Part shown: positions 6,291 to 16,782 of the stretch, in pieces
How positions within the stretch are numbered: position 1 is the first letter of the stretch
How the letters are laid out: every line of letters begins with the position of its first letter
DNA from: Lacinutrix venerupis
GTDB taxonomy: Bacteria > Bacteroidota > Bacteroidia > Flavobacteriales > Flavobacteriaceae
Direction of reading: 5' to 3'
Length of the DNA: 64,000 nucleotides
NCBI RefSeq assembly: GCF_003663945.1
Contig: NZ_RCCH01000007.1
Coordinates: 154,404 to 218,403, forward strand
Notes under the pieces: generated by a model
Seen by the model: the letters and a program-made list of their open reading frames with translations, nothing else
Told to the model about the DNA's origin: nothing
Database searches by the model: none
Program-made: the position numbers and the translations under genes

Positions 6291-7235
6291 TTAAAATAAA
6301 ATATGAGAGAATCGAGTTGTTAAAGATTCTTTTTTAATATCTAAGTTTAACAAAAACTCTTTATGAGCTTGAGAATTGTTATTAAATGGTTTATGCTGAA
6401 GTCCTTTTTGCACAACATCAACTTCCTTCATGATTTGAAGTGCATCCAAATTTACCCAAACTTCTATAAATTTTTGCCATATATATTTAATAGCAGTAGT
6501 ATTAGGATGCAACATATCGTCTTTATAAAAACGATAATCGCGAAGCTCATCCATCATAATTTCATAAGAAGGAAAATATAAAGTTTCTGCATTTAAAACT
6601 TGATGTGTAGCAGAAATTAAATGCGATTTACTTTGCATATTTTCTACAAAACCATCCTTTATATGCCTTACCGGAGAAACCGTAAAAATTACTTTTGCTG
6701 TTTTATTAACCGCTCTAATTTTAGTTATGCAATTTTGAAGACTTTTCTTTACACTCTCAATCGATAATAAGTTTTTTTCAAATGCTTTTTGAGGCACTTT
6801 ATGGCAATTAGCAACAATTTTATTTTCTTCTACTAAATTATAAACCCAAGCTGTACCTAAGGTAATTATAATATGTGTTGACTCTAAAATACTTTTTTGA
6901 AGTAATTGAAGTTGTGTATTTAAATCTTTAAGCAAATCTTCTTTTGAAGCATTACTTAATACCGAATGTGCATCGAAACAATGCCATTGTTCGTTGTGAT
7001 AAAAAACGTCGTTATCTAAATATTTTTTTTGCTGAAGAGCTCTTGATATTACTGTTTCTATAGCTTTAGGATGAAACAAAATACCAAAAGGATTTGAAAT
7101 ACTTTGAAATTTAAAATACTCTAATTTATTACCTATATTTTCTGAAAAACAAGAACCCAAAAGCAAGAGTTTTGAATTATAATCTATAAGATTATGCTCT
7201 TGCTTTTTAAGTTTTATGTTTGTTTGTAATTTCAT
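6291..7235 (-). CDS. GSCFA domain-containing protein
   Basis: The 314-residue protein has the GSCFSENIG motif near residue 32 that names the GSCFA family, an SGNH/GDSL-hydrolase-like fold with the serine of GSCFS as likely nucleophile. Further conserved stretches are SNPFGILFHP, IITLGTAWVY and VSPVRH. No signal peptide is visible, so it should be cytosolic. Family members in Bacteroidota commonly sit beside alaS, as here (32-base gap), but the substrate is not established. Confidence 0.9.
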   Translation of the reverse strand: MKLQTNIKLKKQEHNLIDYNSKLLLLGSCFSENIGNKLEYFKFQSISNPFGILFHPKAIETVISRALQQKKYLDNDVFYHNEQWHCFDAHSVLSNASKEDLLKDLNTQLQLLQKSILESTHIIITLGTAWVYNLVEENKIVANCHKVPQKAFEKNLLSIESVKKSLQNCITKIRAVNKTAKVIFTVSPVRHIKDGFVENMQSKSHLISATHQVLNAETLYFPSYEIMMDELRDYRFYKDDMLHPNTTAIKYIWQKFIEVWVNLDALQIMKEVDVVQKGLQHKPFNNNSQAHKEFLLNLDIKKESLTTRFSHILF

Positions 7236-7266
7236 TTATAAGCTAATTCTCAAATACAAAATTGTA

Positions 7267-9882
7267 TTATTGAATATATTTTTTCGCTTCATTTAAAGCT
7301 TCTGGAATACCAGCAGGATTTTTTCCGCCAGCGGTTGCAAAAAATGGCTGTCCGCCGCCGCCGCCATGAATTAGTTTTCCTAATTCTCTAACTACAGTTC
7401 CTGCGTTTAAACCTTTTTCGGCTACTAATTCTTTAGAAATATAACATGTTAACATAGCTTTTCCGCCAGCATCTGTACCAAATAATAAAAATAAATTTTT
7501 ATGTTTTTGTCCCAACTCGAAAGCAACATCTTTAATACCTGAGGCATCTAAATCTACCTTTTCGGCTAAAAATTGAACACCATTAATTTCGGTTAAATTG
7601 TTTGCTAATTCGCCTTTTAAATTTTTGGCTTTATCTTTTAGTAAACTTTCAATTTGCTTTTTTAAATCGCTATTTTCTGTTTGTAGTTTTACTAAAGCTT
7701 CTTTAGGATCTTTTGCGTTGTTTAATAGAGATTTCATTTCTGAAAACACTTTACTATTTTCTGCATAAAAATCTTTAACAGCATCGCTAGTAATAGCTTC
7801 AATTCTTCTAATTCCTGAAGCAACTGCGCCTTCTGATACTATTTTAAAATGCCAAATGTCACCAGTATTTTTTACATGTGTTCCACCGCATAATTCTATA
7901 GACTGCCCAAAACGAATGGTTCTTACAGTATCGCCATACTTCTCTCCAAATAATGCCATTGCTCCATCTTCAATAGCTTGATCCATTGGCACATTTCTAT
8001 TTTCTTCTAAGGCTAGTTTTCCGTCAATTCTTCGGTTTACAAAATCTTCAACCTCTTGTAATTGTTCGTTTGTAACTTTAGAAAAATGAGAAAAATCGAA
8101 ACGTAAGTATTTTGAGTGTACTGCACTACCTTTCTGCTCTACGTGAGTTCCTAAAATCTCACGTAATCCTTGGTGCAATAAGTGTGTTGCTGTATGGTTA
8201 CATTCTGTTCTATAACGCTGTTTAGCATCTACAACAGCTTTAAACGTTTCGTTTATGTGCTTTGGTAGATTTTTAGTAAAGTGAATGATTACGTTATTTT
8301 CCTTTTTAGTATCTAAAATATAAACGACATCGCCATGAGCATCTTCTAAGTAGCCTTTATCACCTACTTGTCCGCCACCTTCTGCATAAAATGGTGTTAA
8401 GTTGAATACTAGCTGATACATTTCACCATCTTTTTTAGAGGTTACCTTTCTGTATCGTGTTAACTTTACATTAGCTTCTAAAGCATCGTAACCAATAAAT
8501 TCTTGTTCAACATCATCAATTAAAGTTGTCCAATCATCAGATTTTAAAGAAGACGATTCTCGACCACGGCTTTTTTGTTTTTCAAGTTCTGCGTTAAATT
8601 CTTCTACATTATAAGTGTAGCCTTTTTCACGTAAAATTAAATCGGTTAAATCTTCAGGAAACCCATAAGTATCTTTTAACTCAAAAACTTTAGCTCCTAA
8701 AACCTCTTTTCCTTTTGTAGTTTCTATAATACGGTCTAGTAATAACAAACCTTGATCTAATGTTCTTAAAAACGAGGTTTCTTCTTCTTTAATTACATTT
8801 TCAATAAGTTGTTTTTGTATTTTTAATTCTGGAAATGCTTCACCCATTTTATCACTTAACACATCTACTAAACGGTAAATAAATGGTTCTTTTTTATCTA
8901 AAAATGTAAAACCATAACGTACTGCACGACGTAAAATGCGACGTATTACATATCCTGCACCTGTATTACTTGGTAATTGTCCATCTGCAATAGAGAATGC
9001 TACTGCACGAACATGGTCTGATATTACACGAATGGCAATATCGGTTTTTTCATCTTTATTATATTCTTTATCTGTAATGGTTTCTATTTCACGTATAATT
9101 GGTGTAAAAACATCTGTATCGTAATTAGATTGTACATTTTGTAACACCATACATAAACGCTCAAATCCCATTCCTGTATCTATATGCTTATTTGGTAAAC
9201 CTTCAAGCGATCCATTTGCTTTACGGTTATACTGCATAAATACAAGGTTCCAGATTTCAACCACTTGTGGGTGATCCATATTTACTAAATCTTTACCGCT
9301 TACTTTTGCTTTTTCTTCAGCCGAACGTATATCTACATGTATCTCACTACAAGGTCCACATGGTCCTTGTTCTCCCATTTCCCAAAAGTTATCTTTTTTA
9401 TTTCCTTTTAAAATACGGTCTTCGCTAATGTATTGTTTCCAGATATCGAAAGCTTCAGTATCCATTTCAAGGTTGTCGCTATCTTCGCTACCTTCAAAAA
9501 CAGTTACGTATAAAATATCTTTATCTATTTTATAAACTTCGGTTAACAACTCCCAAGCCCAAGCTATTGCTTCTTTTTTAAAGTAATCTCCAAAAGACCA
9601 ATTTCCTAACATTTCGAATAAAGTATGGTGGTATGTATCGTAACCAACTTCTTCTAAATCGTTATGTTTACCAGAAACGCGCAAACATTTTTGAGAATCT
9701 GCTATACGTGTGTTTTTAGGCTCAGAATTTCCTAAAAAATATTCTTTAAAAGGAACCATTCCAGCATTTACAAACATTAACGTTGGATCATCCTTTAAAA
9801 CCATAGGAGCAGAAGGCACAATACCGTGTTTCTTTTTTTCGAAAAAATTTAAAAATGTAGAGCGAATATCTTGAGATTTCAT
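7267..9882 (-). CDS. alaS: Alanine--tRNA ligase
   Basis: The 871-residue product is a full-length class II alanyl-tRNA synthetase. It opens with the catalytic domain ([35 protein letters not shown]), contains the editing-domain metal motifs [11 protein letters not shown] and [10 protein letters not shown], and ends with the C-Ala domain and a [14 protein letters not shown] stretch. It charges tRNA-Ala and hydrolyses mischarged Ser/Gly. It is divergent from the M23 peptidase gene and upstream of the GSCFA gene on the same strand. Confidence 0.98.
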   Translation of the reverse strand: MKSQDIRSTFLNFFEKKKHGIVPSAPMVLKDDPTLMFVNAGMVPFKEYFLGNSEPKNTRIADSQKCLRVSGKHNDLEEVGYDTYHHTLFEMLGNWSFGDYFKKEAIAWAWELLTEVYKIDKDILYVTVFEGSEDSDNLEMDTEAFDIWKQYISEDRILKGNKKDNFWEMGEQGPCGPCSEIHVDIRSAEEKAKVSGKDLVNMDHPQVVEIWNLVFMQYNRKANGSLEGLPNKHIDTGMGFERLCMVLQNVQSNYDTDVFTPIIREIETITDKEYNKDEKTDIAIRVISDHVRAVAFSIADGQLPSNTGAGYVIRRILRRAVRYGFTFLDKKEPFIYRLVDVLSDKMGEAFPELKIQKQLIENVIKEEETSFLRTLDQGLLLLDRIIETTKGKEVLGAKVFELKDTYGFPEDLTDLILREKGYTYNVEEFNAELEKQKSRGRESSSLKSDDWTTLIDDVEQEFIGYDALEANVKLTRYRKVTSKKDGEMYQLVFNLTPFYAEGGGQVGDKGYLEDAHGDVVYILDTKKENNVIIHFTKNLPKHINETFKAVVDAKQRYRTECNHTATHLLHQGLREILGTHVEQKGSAVHSKYLRFDFSHFSKVTNEQLQEVEDFVNRRIDGKLALEENRNVPMDQAIEDGAMALFGEKYGDTVRTIRFGQSIELCGGTHVKNTGDIWHFKIVSEGAVASGIRRIEAITSDAVKDFYAENSKVFSEMKSLLNNAKDPKEALVKLQTENSDLKKQIESLLKDKAKNLKGELANNLTEINGVQFLAEKVDLDASGIKDVAFELGQKHKNLFLLFGTDAGGKAMLTCYISKELVAEKGLNAGTVVRELGKLIHGGGGGQPFFATAGGKNPAGIPEALNEAKKYIQ

Positions 9883-10024
9883 CTGTTTACTTGTTGCTTT
9901 TATATTAATAAATGAAACTCACTTTACAATTTAGATTCTGTTAAACCTAATATTTATAGCTTATTTCAAATAGTATTGTTAATAATCTTGTTTTAACTAA
10001 TCGCGAACGTTAGAAAACAATTTA

Positions 10025-10032
10025 TATATTTG
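10025..10032 (+). promoter_or_regulatory. Putative -7 box for the M23 peptidase operon
   Basis: TATATTTG matches the Bacteroidota TAnnTTTG consensus and lies about 70 bases upstream of the M23 start in the alaS/M23 divergent gap. No clear -33 TTG was found at 17-23 bases, so this is tentative. Confidence 0.35.
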
Positions 10033-10102
10033 TTTTGCGTTTTTTAATAGTGTAACTTGATTTTGAGTTACATTTAACTGCAAAAATAGTATAATTTACA
10101 CA

Positions 10103-11074
10103 ATGAGTAAGGTAAAATATTATTATGATTCTGATACGCTATCGTATCGTAAAATTGAACGTAAAAAACGTCGTACTTTAAAGTACTTTTTGGCCTTTTT
10201 ATTTTCTTCTGCTTTATTTGGATTACTTTTTGTTTTTTTAGCAAGTCAGTTTTTTAAATCTCCCAATGAAAAAGCACTTGAAAGAGAATTAAGCAATATG
10301 CAGTTACAATTTGAGTTATTAAACAAAAAAATGACTGAAGCTGAAGCTGTACTTGCCAACGTAGAAGAAAGAGATAATAATATTTATAGATTATATTTTG
10401 AATCTAATCCTATTCCTGAAGAACAACGAAAAGCAGGATTTGGAGGTGTAAACAGATACAAAGCTTTTGAAGGTTTTGATAATTCTAAACTTATTAAAGA
10501 AAGTAATAAACGTTTAGACATACTACAAAAACGAATTGTTGTACAGTCTAAATCTTTAGACGAAATTGCCATTTTAGCCGCAGAAAAAGAAAAGCTTTTA
10601 GCATCCATTCCAGCAATTCAACCTGTAAACAATGAAGATTTAACACGAATGGCTTCTGGCTATGGTATGCGTACAGATCCTTTTAATAAGACAAGAAAAA
10701 TGCATTGGGGAATGGACTTTACTGCTCCTCGAGGCACACCAATTTATGCTGCTGGAGATGGCGTTGTAGAACGAGCAGACAGTAACAGTTCTGGCTATGG
10801 TAAACACATACGTATAGATCATGGTTATGGTTATGTATCGCTATATGCACATTTATACAAATACAATGTTGGTAAAAACCAAAAAGTAAAACGTGGTGAC
10901 TTAATTGGTTTTGTTGGAAGTACAGGCAGAAGTGAAGCTCCACATTTACATTACGAAATATTTAAAGACGGAGAACGTATTAACCCTATTAATTTCTATT
11001 ACGGTAGTTTAACAGCAGAAGAATATAGTAAACTACTCGATCGTTCTTCTATAGAAAACCAATCTTTAGATTAA
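10103..11074 (+). CDS. M23-family peptidoglycan endopeptidase, membrane anchored
   Basis: The 323-residue protein has a basic N-terminus, one membrane segment (residues ~29-50), a coiled coil (~55-90) and a C-terminal LytM/M23 domain. The zinc ligands are visible: H201 and D205 in HWGMDF and the later HLHYE motif. M23 enzymes cut peptide cross-links in the periplasm; the coiled coil suggests a divisome- or envelope-linked role like EnvC/MepM-type proteins. Its stop codon overlaps the ATG of the MerR gene by one base, so the two are translationally coupled. Confidence 0.95.
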   Translation: MSKVKYYYDSDTLSYRKIERKKRRTLKYFLAFLFSSALFGLLFVFLASQFFKSPNEKALERELSNMQLQFELLNKKMTEAEAVLANVEERDNNIYRLYFESNPIPEEQRKAGFGGVNRYKAFEGFDNSKLIKESNKRLDILQKRIVVQSKSLDEIAILAAEKEKLLASIPAIQPVNNEDLTRMASGYGMRTDPFNKTRKMHWGMDFTAPRGTPIYAAGDGVVERADSNSSGYGKHIRIDHGYGYVSLYAHLYKYNVGKNQKVKRGDLIGFVGSTGRSEAPHLHYEIFKDGERINPINFYYGSLTAEEYSKLLDRSSIENQSLD

Positions 11075-11403
11075 TGCAAATAAACCTTCCAGAAAAAAGA
11101 TATTATGCCATAGGCGAAGTCGCTAATGCCTTTAACGTAAACACGTCTTTAATTAGATTCTGGGAGAAAGAATTTGATGTTTTAAAACCTAAAAAAAACG
11201 CAAAAGGCAACCGTAAATTTACACCCGAAGATATTAAAAACCTTCAATTTATTTACCACTTAGTAAAAGAGCGTGGCTTCACATTAGAAGGTGCAAAAAT
11301 TCATATTAAAGAAGAAAAGCAGAAAAGCCTTACTAATTTTGAAATAATTAGTAAATTAGAAGGCATTAAAGCACAATTAATAAAATTAAAAAATGAATTA
11401 TAA
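11074..11403 (+). CDS. MerR-family transcriptional regulator
   Basis: A 109-residue protein made almost entirely of the MerR DNA-binding domain: YYAIGEVANAFNVNTSLIRFWEKEF, followed by the wing GNRKFTPEDIKNLQFIYHLV and GFTLEGAKIHI. There is no C-terminal effector domain beyond a short helix, so the signal, if any, is not apparent. This short MerR coupled to an M23 peptidase and followed by LemA suggests an envelope-linked operon. The target is unknown. Confidence 0.92.
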   Translation: MQINLPEKRYYAIGEVANAFNVNTSLIRFWEKEFDVLKPKKNAKGNRKFTPEDIKNLQFIYHLVKERGFTLEGAKIHIKEEKQKSLTNFEIISKLEGIKAQLIKLKNEL

Positions 11404-11440
11404 AGAACTACCTGAACACTCAACTAAAAAACCAAACACC

Positions 11441-12040
11441 ATGAAAAAATTTCTTATACCACTTGTAGTTATTGGAGTTATTATTTTTGCTATCTACTCT
11501 TGGGGAGTTGGCATTAACAATACAGCTGTAGAACTTGAAGCTAATGCAAAAACAGCTTGGTCTAATGTAGAAAGTAGCTACCAAAGAAGAAGCGACCTTT
11601 ATAATTCTATTATAAAAACCGTACAAGGATCTGCAGATTTTGAAAGAAAAACTTTAAATGAAGTTATTGAAGCAAGATCTAAAGCCACTTCTGTTAATAT
11701 AGACGCTAATAATTTATCACCAGAAAATGTAGCAAAATTTCAACAAGCACAAAGCCAATTAAGTGGTTCTTTTAGTAGACTTATTGCATCGTTTGAGCGT
11801 TACCCAGAATTAAGAACTACGGAGCAGTTTAAAGAATTTCAATCTCAACAAGAAGGTACAGAAAACCGTATTAATGTTGCAAGAGATAGATATAATGATG
11901 CCGTAAACAAATACGATATTTATACTACAAAATTCCCAAACAAAATACTTGCAGGTATGTTTGGCTTTAAAGAAATGGCAAGATATAAAGCAGACCCAGG
12001 TTCTGAAAAAGTTCCAGATGTAGAATTTAAATTCGATTAA
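11441..12040 (+). CDS. LemA family protein
   Basis: The 199-residue protein begins MKKFLIPLVVIGVIIFAIYSW, a single N-terminal membrane segment, followed by the LemA helical domain (NTAVELEANAKTAWSNVESSYQRR, ERYPELRTTEQF, ENRINVARDRYNDAVNKYD). The open frame extends upstream to 11393, but those 16 codons overlap merR and lack family similarity, so ATG 11441 is preferred. LemA proteins are membrane-anchored helical bundles of uncertain function that commonly co-occur with TPM-domain proteins, three of which follow. Confidence 0.93.
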   Translation: MKKFLIPLVVIGVIIFAIYSWGVGINNTAVELEANAKTAWSNVESSYQRRSDLYNSIIKTVQGSADFERKTLNEVIEARSKATSVNIDANNLSPENVAKFQQAQSQLSGSFSRLIASFERYPELRTTEQFKEFQSQQEGTENRINVARDRYNDAVNKYDIYTTKFPNKILAGMFGFKEMARYKADPGSEKVPDVEFKFD

Positions 12041-12053
12041 TTTATTTAAATAC

Positions 12054-12494
12054 ATGCAAAATCCTGTTGAAGCATTTTTAACCACTATTGAAGAACAAGA
12101 GATTGTTGCTGCCATTCGTGAGGCAGAACAACAAACTTCTGGTGAAATTAGAGTACACATCGAAAACACTTGCAAAGGCAATATAGAAGATCGCGCTTTG
12201 GAGGTGTTTTCTATTTTAAAAATGCAAAATACAGAGTTACATAATGCTGTTTTAATTTATTTAGCAGTAAATGATAAAGCATTTGCTATCTATGGAGATA
12301 GAGGAATAAACGCCGTAGTCGCCGATAATTTTTGGGATGACACAAAAAATGTAATTCAAAATCACCTTAAAAAAGGCAATAGAAAACAAGCTTTAGTTGA
12401 TGGTATTTTACTTGCTGGAAAGCAACTAAAAGAATTCTTCCCTATTTCTAAAAATGATAGAAATGAATTAAGTAACACTATTTCTAAAGGATGA
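12054..12494 (+). CDS. TPM domain-containing protein, short soluble form
   Basis: A 146-residue protein with the TPM (DUF477) fold: EEQEIVAAIREAEQQTSGEIRVHIE, HNAVLIYLAVNDKAFAIYGDRGI and a terminal helix. It has neither signal peptide nor transmembrane segment, unlike the next two genes. It overlaps the following TPM gene by four bases (ATGA), which indicates coupled translation. TPM domains in plants act in photosystem II repair; in bacteria their role is unresolved. Confidence 0.88.
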   Translation: MQNPVEAFLTTIEEQEIVAAIREAEQQTSGEIRVHIENTCKGNIEDRALEVFSILKMQNTELHNAVLIYLAVNDKAFAIYGDRGINAVVADNFWDDTKNVIQNHLKKGNRKQALVDGILLAGKQLKEFFPISKNDRNELSNTISKG

Positions 12495-13351
12495 GTTTTT
12501 ACAAACAATTTTCTGTGAGCAACTATCAGCCATTTGTAAGCCTTAACAAAAACATTTTTGTGCTTTTTTTGGGTCTTTTACTTTTAAGTAATTTATCCTT
12601 TGCTCAATACGATATTCCAGATACTCCAAAATTTCAAACTAGTGTTTACGATTATTATGGTTTACTTCAGTCTGGACAAAAAACAGCTTTAGAAAACAAA
12701 CTTGTAAAATATTCTGATACAACCTCAACTCAAATTGTGGTAGCAATTATATCTTCAACCAATGGAGAGTACATAAATTATCTTGGTACGCAATGGGCAC
12801 AAAAATGGGGCATTGGAGATCAAGAAAAAGACAATGGTATTTTTATATTATTAGCACGAGATGATAGAAAAATAAGTATTAGCACTGGTTACGGTACAGA
12901 ACATTTAATGACAGATGCCATATCACGACGTATTATAGAACGAGATATTATCCCTTATTTTAAACGTAACGATTACTTTGGCGGCTTAAATCGTGGTGCA
13001 GATGCTATTTTTGAAGTAATGCAAGGCGAATACCAAGGAACAAGACAAACCAGTAGCGAAGCCTTTCCTTTTGCTGTAGTATTTTTTATGTTTATTGTTT
13101 TTGTAATTATACTTATATCTATTTCTAAAAACCGACGTGGTGGCGGGAATGGAGGCGATAGGTTTGACGGCAGAAATACCACACGAGACATCCTTGAAGC
13201 TATAATATTAAGCAACTCTGGTCGCGGAGGTTATAGAAGTGGATCTGGAGGTTTTGGAGGTGGTTTTGGCAGTGGAGGTTCTTCAGGTGGTTTTGGAGGT
13301 GGCTTTGGCGGCGGCGGTTTCGGCGGAGGTGGAGCTTCTGGCGGATGGTAA
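12491..13351 (+). CDS. TPM domain-containing membrane protein with glycine-rich tail (YgcG-like)
   Basis: This 286-residue protein has a signal peptide ending near LSFAQ (~residue 38), a TPM domain (VYDYYGLLQSGQKTALENKL, QWGIGDQEKDNGIF-like region, ARDDRKISISTGYGTEH), a membrane segment (FAVVFFMFIVFVIILISI, ~193-210) and a C-terminal tail of GGFGGGFGSGG-type repeats. This is the YgcG architecture usually paired with LemA. The Gly-rich tail would be cytoplasmic and probably disordered. Function is not established. Confidence 0.92.
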   Translation: MSFYKQFSVSNYQPFVSLNKNIFVLFLGLLLLSNLSFAQYDIPDTPKFQTSVYDYYGLLQSGQKTALENKLVKYSDTTSTQIVVAIISSTNGEYINYLGTQWAQKWGIGDQEKDNGIFILLARDDRKISISTGYGTEHLMTDAISRRIIERDIIPYFKRNDYFGGLNRGADAIFEVMQGEYQGTRQTSSEAFPFAVVFFMFIVFVIILISISKNRRGGGNGGDRFDGRNTTRDILEAIILSNSGRGGYRSGSGGFGGGFGSGGSSGGFGGGFGGGGFGGGGASGGW

Positions 13352-13417
13352 TTTACGTTTTTAACACTTAAACCATCTAAAACATATTAACACTGCTAAT
13401 ATATTTCAATTTTAAAA

Positions 13418-13891
13418 ATGAAAAATCTTGTCATTATTTCAATAATTTTATTACTTATATCTTGCAAACAAAATAATCCCAAGACAATTGTTGCAATTGA
13501 TGTTGTGCAAGATTATAGCCAATTATTTTCAGCTGAAGAAAAACAAACACTTTCAGAAAAAATAATTAATTACGAAAAGGAAACAACTAATCAAATTTGT
13601 GTTTACACTATCGATTCTCTTCCACAAAACACAAACTCACTTTATTATGCTACAAACCTAGCTATGGAACTTGGTGTAGGCACTAAGGATAAAAACAATG
13701 GCCTTTTGCTTTTAATATCAAAATATGATAGAAAAATAGCCATTGCTACAGGTACCGAAACAGAAAAAACAATTACAGATCTTATAGCAAATGAGATAAT
13801 TACCACTACTATTGTTCCAAAATTTAAAGAAAATCTTTATTTTAAGGGAGTGAGCAATAGTTTAGACTCTATTATAAAAAAATGGAATTAA
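13418..13891 (+). CDS. TPM domain-containing lipoprotein
   Basis: The 157-residue product carries a lipoprotein signal peptide (MKNLVIISIILLLISC, lipobox cysteine at 16), then a TPM domain with VQDYSQLFSAEEKQTLSEKI, GTKDKNNGLLLLISKYDRKIAIATG and a closing helix. It follows the Gly-rich TPM gene by 66 bases on the same strand. The stop codon overlaps the stop of the convergent receptor gene by four bases. It appears to be a third, lipid-anchored paralogue in the cluster. Confidence 0.88.
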   Translation: MKNLVIISIILLLISCKQNNPKTIVAIDVVQDYSQLFSAEEKQTLSEKIINYEKETTNQICVYTIDSLPQNTNSLYYATNLAMELGVGTKDKNNGLLLLISKYDRKIAIATGTETEKTITDLIANEIITTTIVPKFKENLYFKGVSNSLDSIIKKWN

Positions 13892-16668
13892 TCGAAAAAA
13901 TAAATATCGTTATCCTTACTTTCTCCTTTAGAACCTAAGCTATTAAATTTCCAACTAAAACTTAACATAAAGTATTGCTGTAATACTGTACTCTGTGAAT
14001 CTTGGATATAATCCTGTGTTGCAATACGTCTAGCGTTTGTATTTTGATTTAACAAATCGTAAACTTTAAGAGTTAAAGCTCCTTGATCTTTTAAAACAGA
14101 ATAAGCTAAAGTTGAGTTCCAAAACCATGCTGTTTTTTGAAATCCGTCTGCAATATTAGGATTATAATTAAAACTTACATCGTTTCTCCATTCAAAGTTT
14201 TTTGGTAGAAAAGTTGCTGTTCTAACTCCGGCATCATGGCTAGTAAAGTTTCTATCTTCAAAAGCCTCTATACCATAAGTGTTTTTAGTGTATGTAATTC
14301 TATAATAAGGCTTAAACTCTAGAACCTTATCCCAGATAAAATCGACTCCTATATTTGGCGTTAATGAATTTACTTTACTGTCGTATTGCACATCGTTATT
14401 AAAATTTACATTTTTTGTAAAGTTAGTCCAGGCTCCTAATCTAAATTTTATTTTTCTAATAGAATCTAACTTAAAATCTTTACTATATCTTCCATAAATA
14501 CCCATATTATAATTACCATCTACGTTTTCGTAAGTTGTTACTCTTTTTAAAGTTTCAGGATCTACTGTGGTTTTAGATATAACTTGATTATTAGAAATTT
14601 CTGCATTAGCATTTAAATACAAACCTGTTTTTTTCTGCCAATCGAAACCATTATAACCAATATAAACACGATGACTTTTTTCTGGTTCTAAATTTGGGTT
14701 ACCTACAACAGTGTTTAATGGATTTGAAACATCAGTAAATGCCTGTAACTGTCTTAAAGCTGGCGGATTATTACTTAGTCTATAATTTGCGTAAATTGAT
14801 GCTTTTGGACTAAAGCGATAATTAAGATAAGAGTTTATTTCTGCATTATTAAAATCGCGCTCTACGTTAAATTGAGGCCTTAAAAGATCATTATTTTTAA
14901 GTGTTCTCATATTATAACTAATATTAAAACGTCCTGACAATTTCTCTCCTCGGTAACTTAAAGCAACTCCAGGAATACTTCTAGAATCTACATACTCAAA
15001 ATCTGTACTTAACTCTGTATTAAAATCTACATAATCTTGTAATACCTCATTAAAATCGAAAGTACTCTCTCTATTTTCATCTTTATCCCTAGCGTATTGA
15101 TATTCAAAATTTAAAAATAATTTTTTAGCTACCAAAGGCAATCTATACGTTAATTCTGCACTTATACCGTTACTGTTTTTTTCTCCATCGGTAAATTGAT
15201 TTCTATTAATAGTTTCTGGATCGGTACCAAAAACTTCGGTATTCGAGTTTATAAAGTCGTCGTTTTCGGTTTCATTTATTCTATTTTCTAATTCAAAACG
15301 CAAAAACGAACCTTTGCTACCAAAGCGTTTAGTTAAACTTAACTCGTTAGAGAAATCTTTTCCAAAACTTTCGACATTAGAATTTACGGTAGATTGATTT
15401 GTTAATACACGATCTTCGTCTAAAGTCTCATCGTTACTACTATAAAGTGTTCTACTTTTAGAGTAGTTAAATGATGGTGCTATATTAATTTGAAATGTTG
15501 AATCTGTTTCAATTTCAAATTCTAGGTTTGCTGTATGGCTATCTGTATCGTTTTCGGATTTAGAATTAGTATTATTAAAAAATCTAGAGTCTGATAATAT
15601 AGTTTCTCGTTGAGAAGACGACTCGTTTTCCGAACTACTTGAAGAGAAAAAATAATCTCCAGAAGCCTCTGTTTTTTCGCCAATTTTATCGGCATAATTT
15701 ACTCCTGCATTTTGAGAAGTTGTAATACCTACTCCGCCTCCAAAAGAACGACCACCAATAGAAAAAGACCCATTACTACTCCACGATGTGCTTCCTCCAC
15801 GCCCAAACATTTTAGAAATTTCACCAAAACTAAATCCTGGAGAATTTGTATTATTTCCTCCTGCTAAAACACTTACTCTTTGATCGTTATCAAAATAATT
15901 AAGCATTCCTGCAAACTCATAACGCTCATCGGTTCCTCCACCTGCAGAAACGCGTCCAAAAACACCTTTATTATTTTCTTCTTTAATTGTAAGATTTATG
16001 GTTTTGTTTTCTTTATCTCCAGCTTCTCCAGAAAATGCTTCTGCTTTAGTTTTTGTATCAACAATCTGGATTTTTTCAATAATATCTTTGGTTAAATTTT
16101 TAGTAGTTATAGACGGATCGTTTCCAAAAAAAGGTTTCCCATTTACTAAAATTTTATTTACTTCTTTTCCATTTACTTTAATTTTTCCTTCTTCATCTAT
16201 TTCTACGCCTGGCAATTCTTTAAGTAAATCTTCTACATTAGCATCTTTTTTTGTTTTAAAAGAACTAACATTAAACTCTAAAGTATCTTTTTTAATGGTT
16301 ACTGGAGCTGTAGACTTAAGTACAACTTCGTCTAAGGCATTAGACATTTCAAGTGGAATTATACCAATATCTTGAACATCTTTATCCATTTTTATTTTTT
16401 TATGATAGGTTTTAAAACCTACATAAGAAACATAAAAATTCAAGTACTCATCTGAGGTTGAGTTTTCTAAAGAAAATAATCCATCTTTATCTGAAATTGT
16501 ATAAGTAACTAAAGCACTGTCTTTAACACGCTGTAGAAAAACAGTAGCTGCTTCCATAGGATATTGATCCTCGGCATCGACTAGCTTACCTGTTACTTTA
16601 AAATCTTTAGATTGAGAAAACGAAAATGACACACATAATAGTGCTGCGAAAAAAAATAATTTGCGCAT
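13888..16668 (-). CDS. TonB-dependent receptor-like outer membrane beta-barrel protein
   Basis: The 926-residue protein has a signal peptide (MRKLFFFAALLCVSFSFSQ), an N-terminal carboxypeptidase-regulatory-like beta-sandwich (~25-115), a plug-like region (NVEDLLKELPGVEIDEEGKIKVNGKEV, then VNGKPFFGND) and a long C-terminal barrel (OMP_b-brl_3 type). Residues ~300-360 are rich in Gly and Ser. It resembles Bacteroidota outer-membrane receptors without a SusD partner. Substrate cannot be inferred; no SusD or hydrolase gene is adjacent. Confidence 0.9.
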   Translation of the reverse strand: MRKLFFFAALLCVSFSFSQSKDFKVTGKLVDAEDQYPMEAATVFLQRVKDSALVTYTISDKDGLFSLENSTSDEYLNFYVSYVGFKTYHKKIKMDKDVQDIGIIPLEMSNALDEVVLKSTAPVTIKKDTLEFNVSSFKTKKDANVEDLLKELPGVEIDEEGKIKVNGKEVNKILVNGKPFFGNDPSITTKNLTKDIIEKIQIVDTKTKAEAFSGEAGDKENKTINLTIKEENNKGVFGRVSAGGGTDERYEFAGMLNYFDNDQRVSVLAGGNNTNSPGFSFGEISKMFGRGGSTSWSSNGSFSIGGRSFGGGVGITTSQNAGVNYADKIGEKTEASGDYFFSSSSSENESSSQRETILSDSRFFNNTNSKSENDTDSHTANLEFEIETDSTFQINIAPSFNYSKSRTLYSSNDETLDEDRVLTNQSTVNSNVESFGKDFSNELSLTKRFGSKGSFLRFELENRINETENDDFINSNTEVFGTDPETINRNQFTDGEKNSNGISAELTYRLPLVAKKLFLNFEYQYARDKDENRESTFDFNEVLQDYVDFNTELSTDFEYVDSRSIPGVALSYRGEKLSGRFNISYNMRTLKNNDLLRPQFNVERDFNNAEINSYLNYRFSPKASIYANYRLSNNPPALRQLQAFTDVSNPLNTVVGNPNLEPEKSHRVYIGYNGFDWQKKTGLYLNANAEISNNQVISKTTVDPETLKRVTTYENVDGNYNMGIYGRYSKDFKLDSIRKIKFRLGAWTNFTKNVNFNNDVQYDSKVNSLTPNIGVDFIWDKVLEFKPYYRITYTKNTYGIEAFEDRNFTSHDAGVRTATFLPKNFEWRNDVSFNYNPNIADGFQKTAWFWNSTLAYSVLKDQGALTLKVYDLLNQNTNARRIATQDYIQDSQSTVLQQYFMLSFSWKFNSLGSKGESKDNDIYFFD

Positions 16669-16782
16669 GGTTTGGTTGGTTTTTTAGTGATTGACGATAG
16701 AGTTTAGCGTAAAATAAAAACGAAAATACTATAGATAAAGTATGAAACTCTTAAAAAAAATATAAAAAACCAGCCTAATATG

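Noticed and set aside
6268..6300. Ten-codon open frame MKLKAEFCLK on the plus strand after a TATATTTG box
   Set aside because: Too short, no conservation evidence, and no plausible ribosome binding signal; treated as chance.
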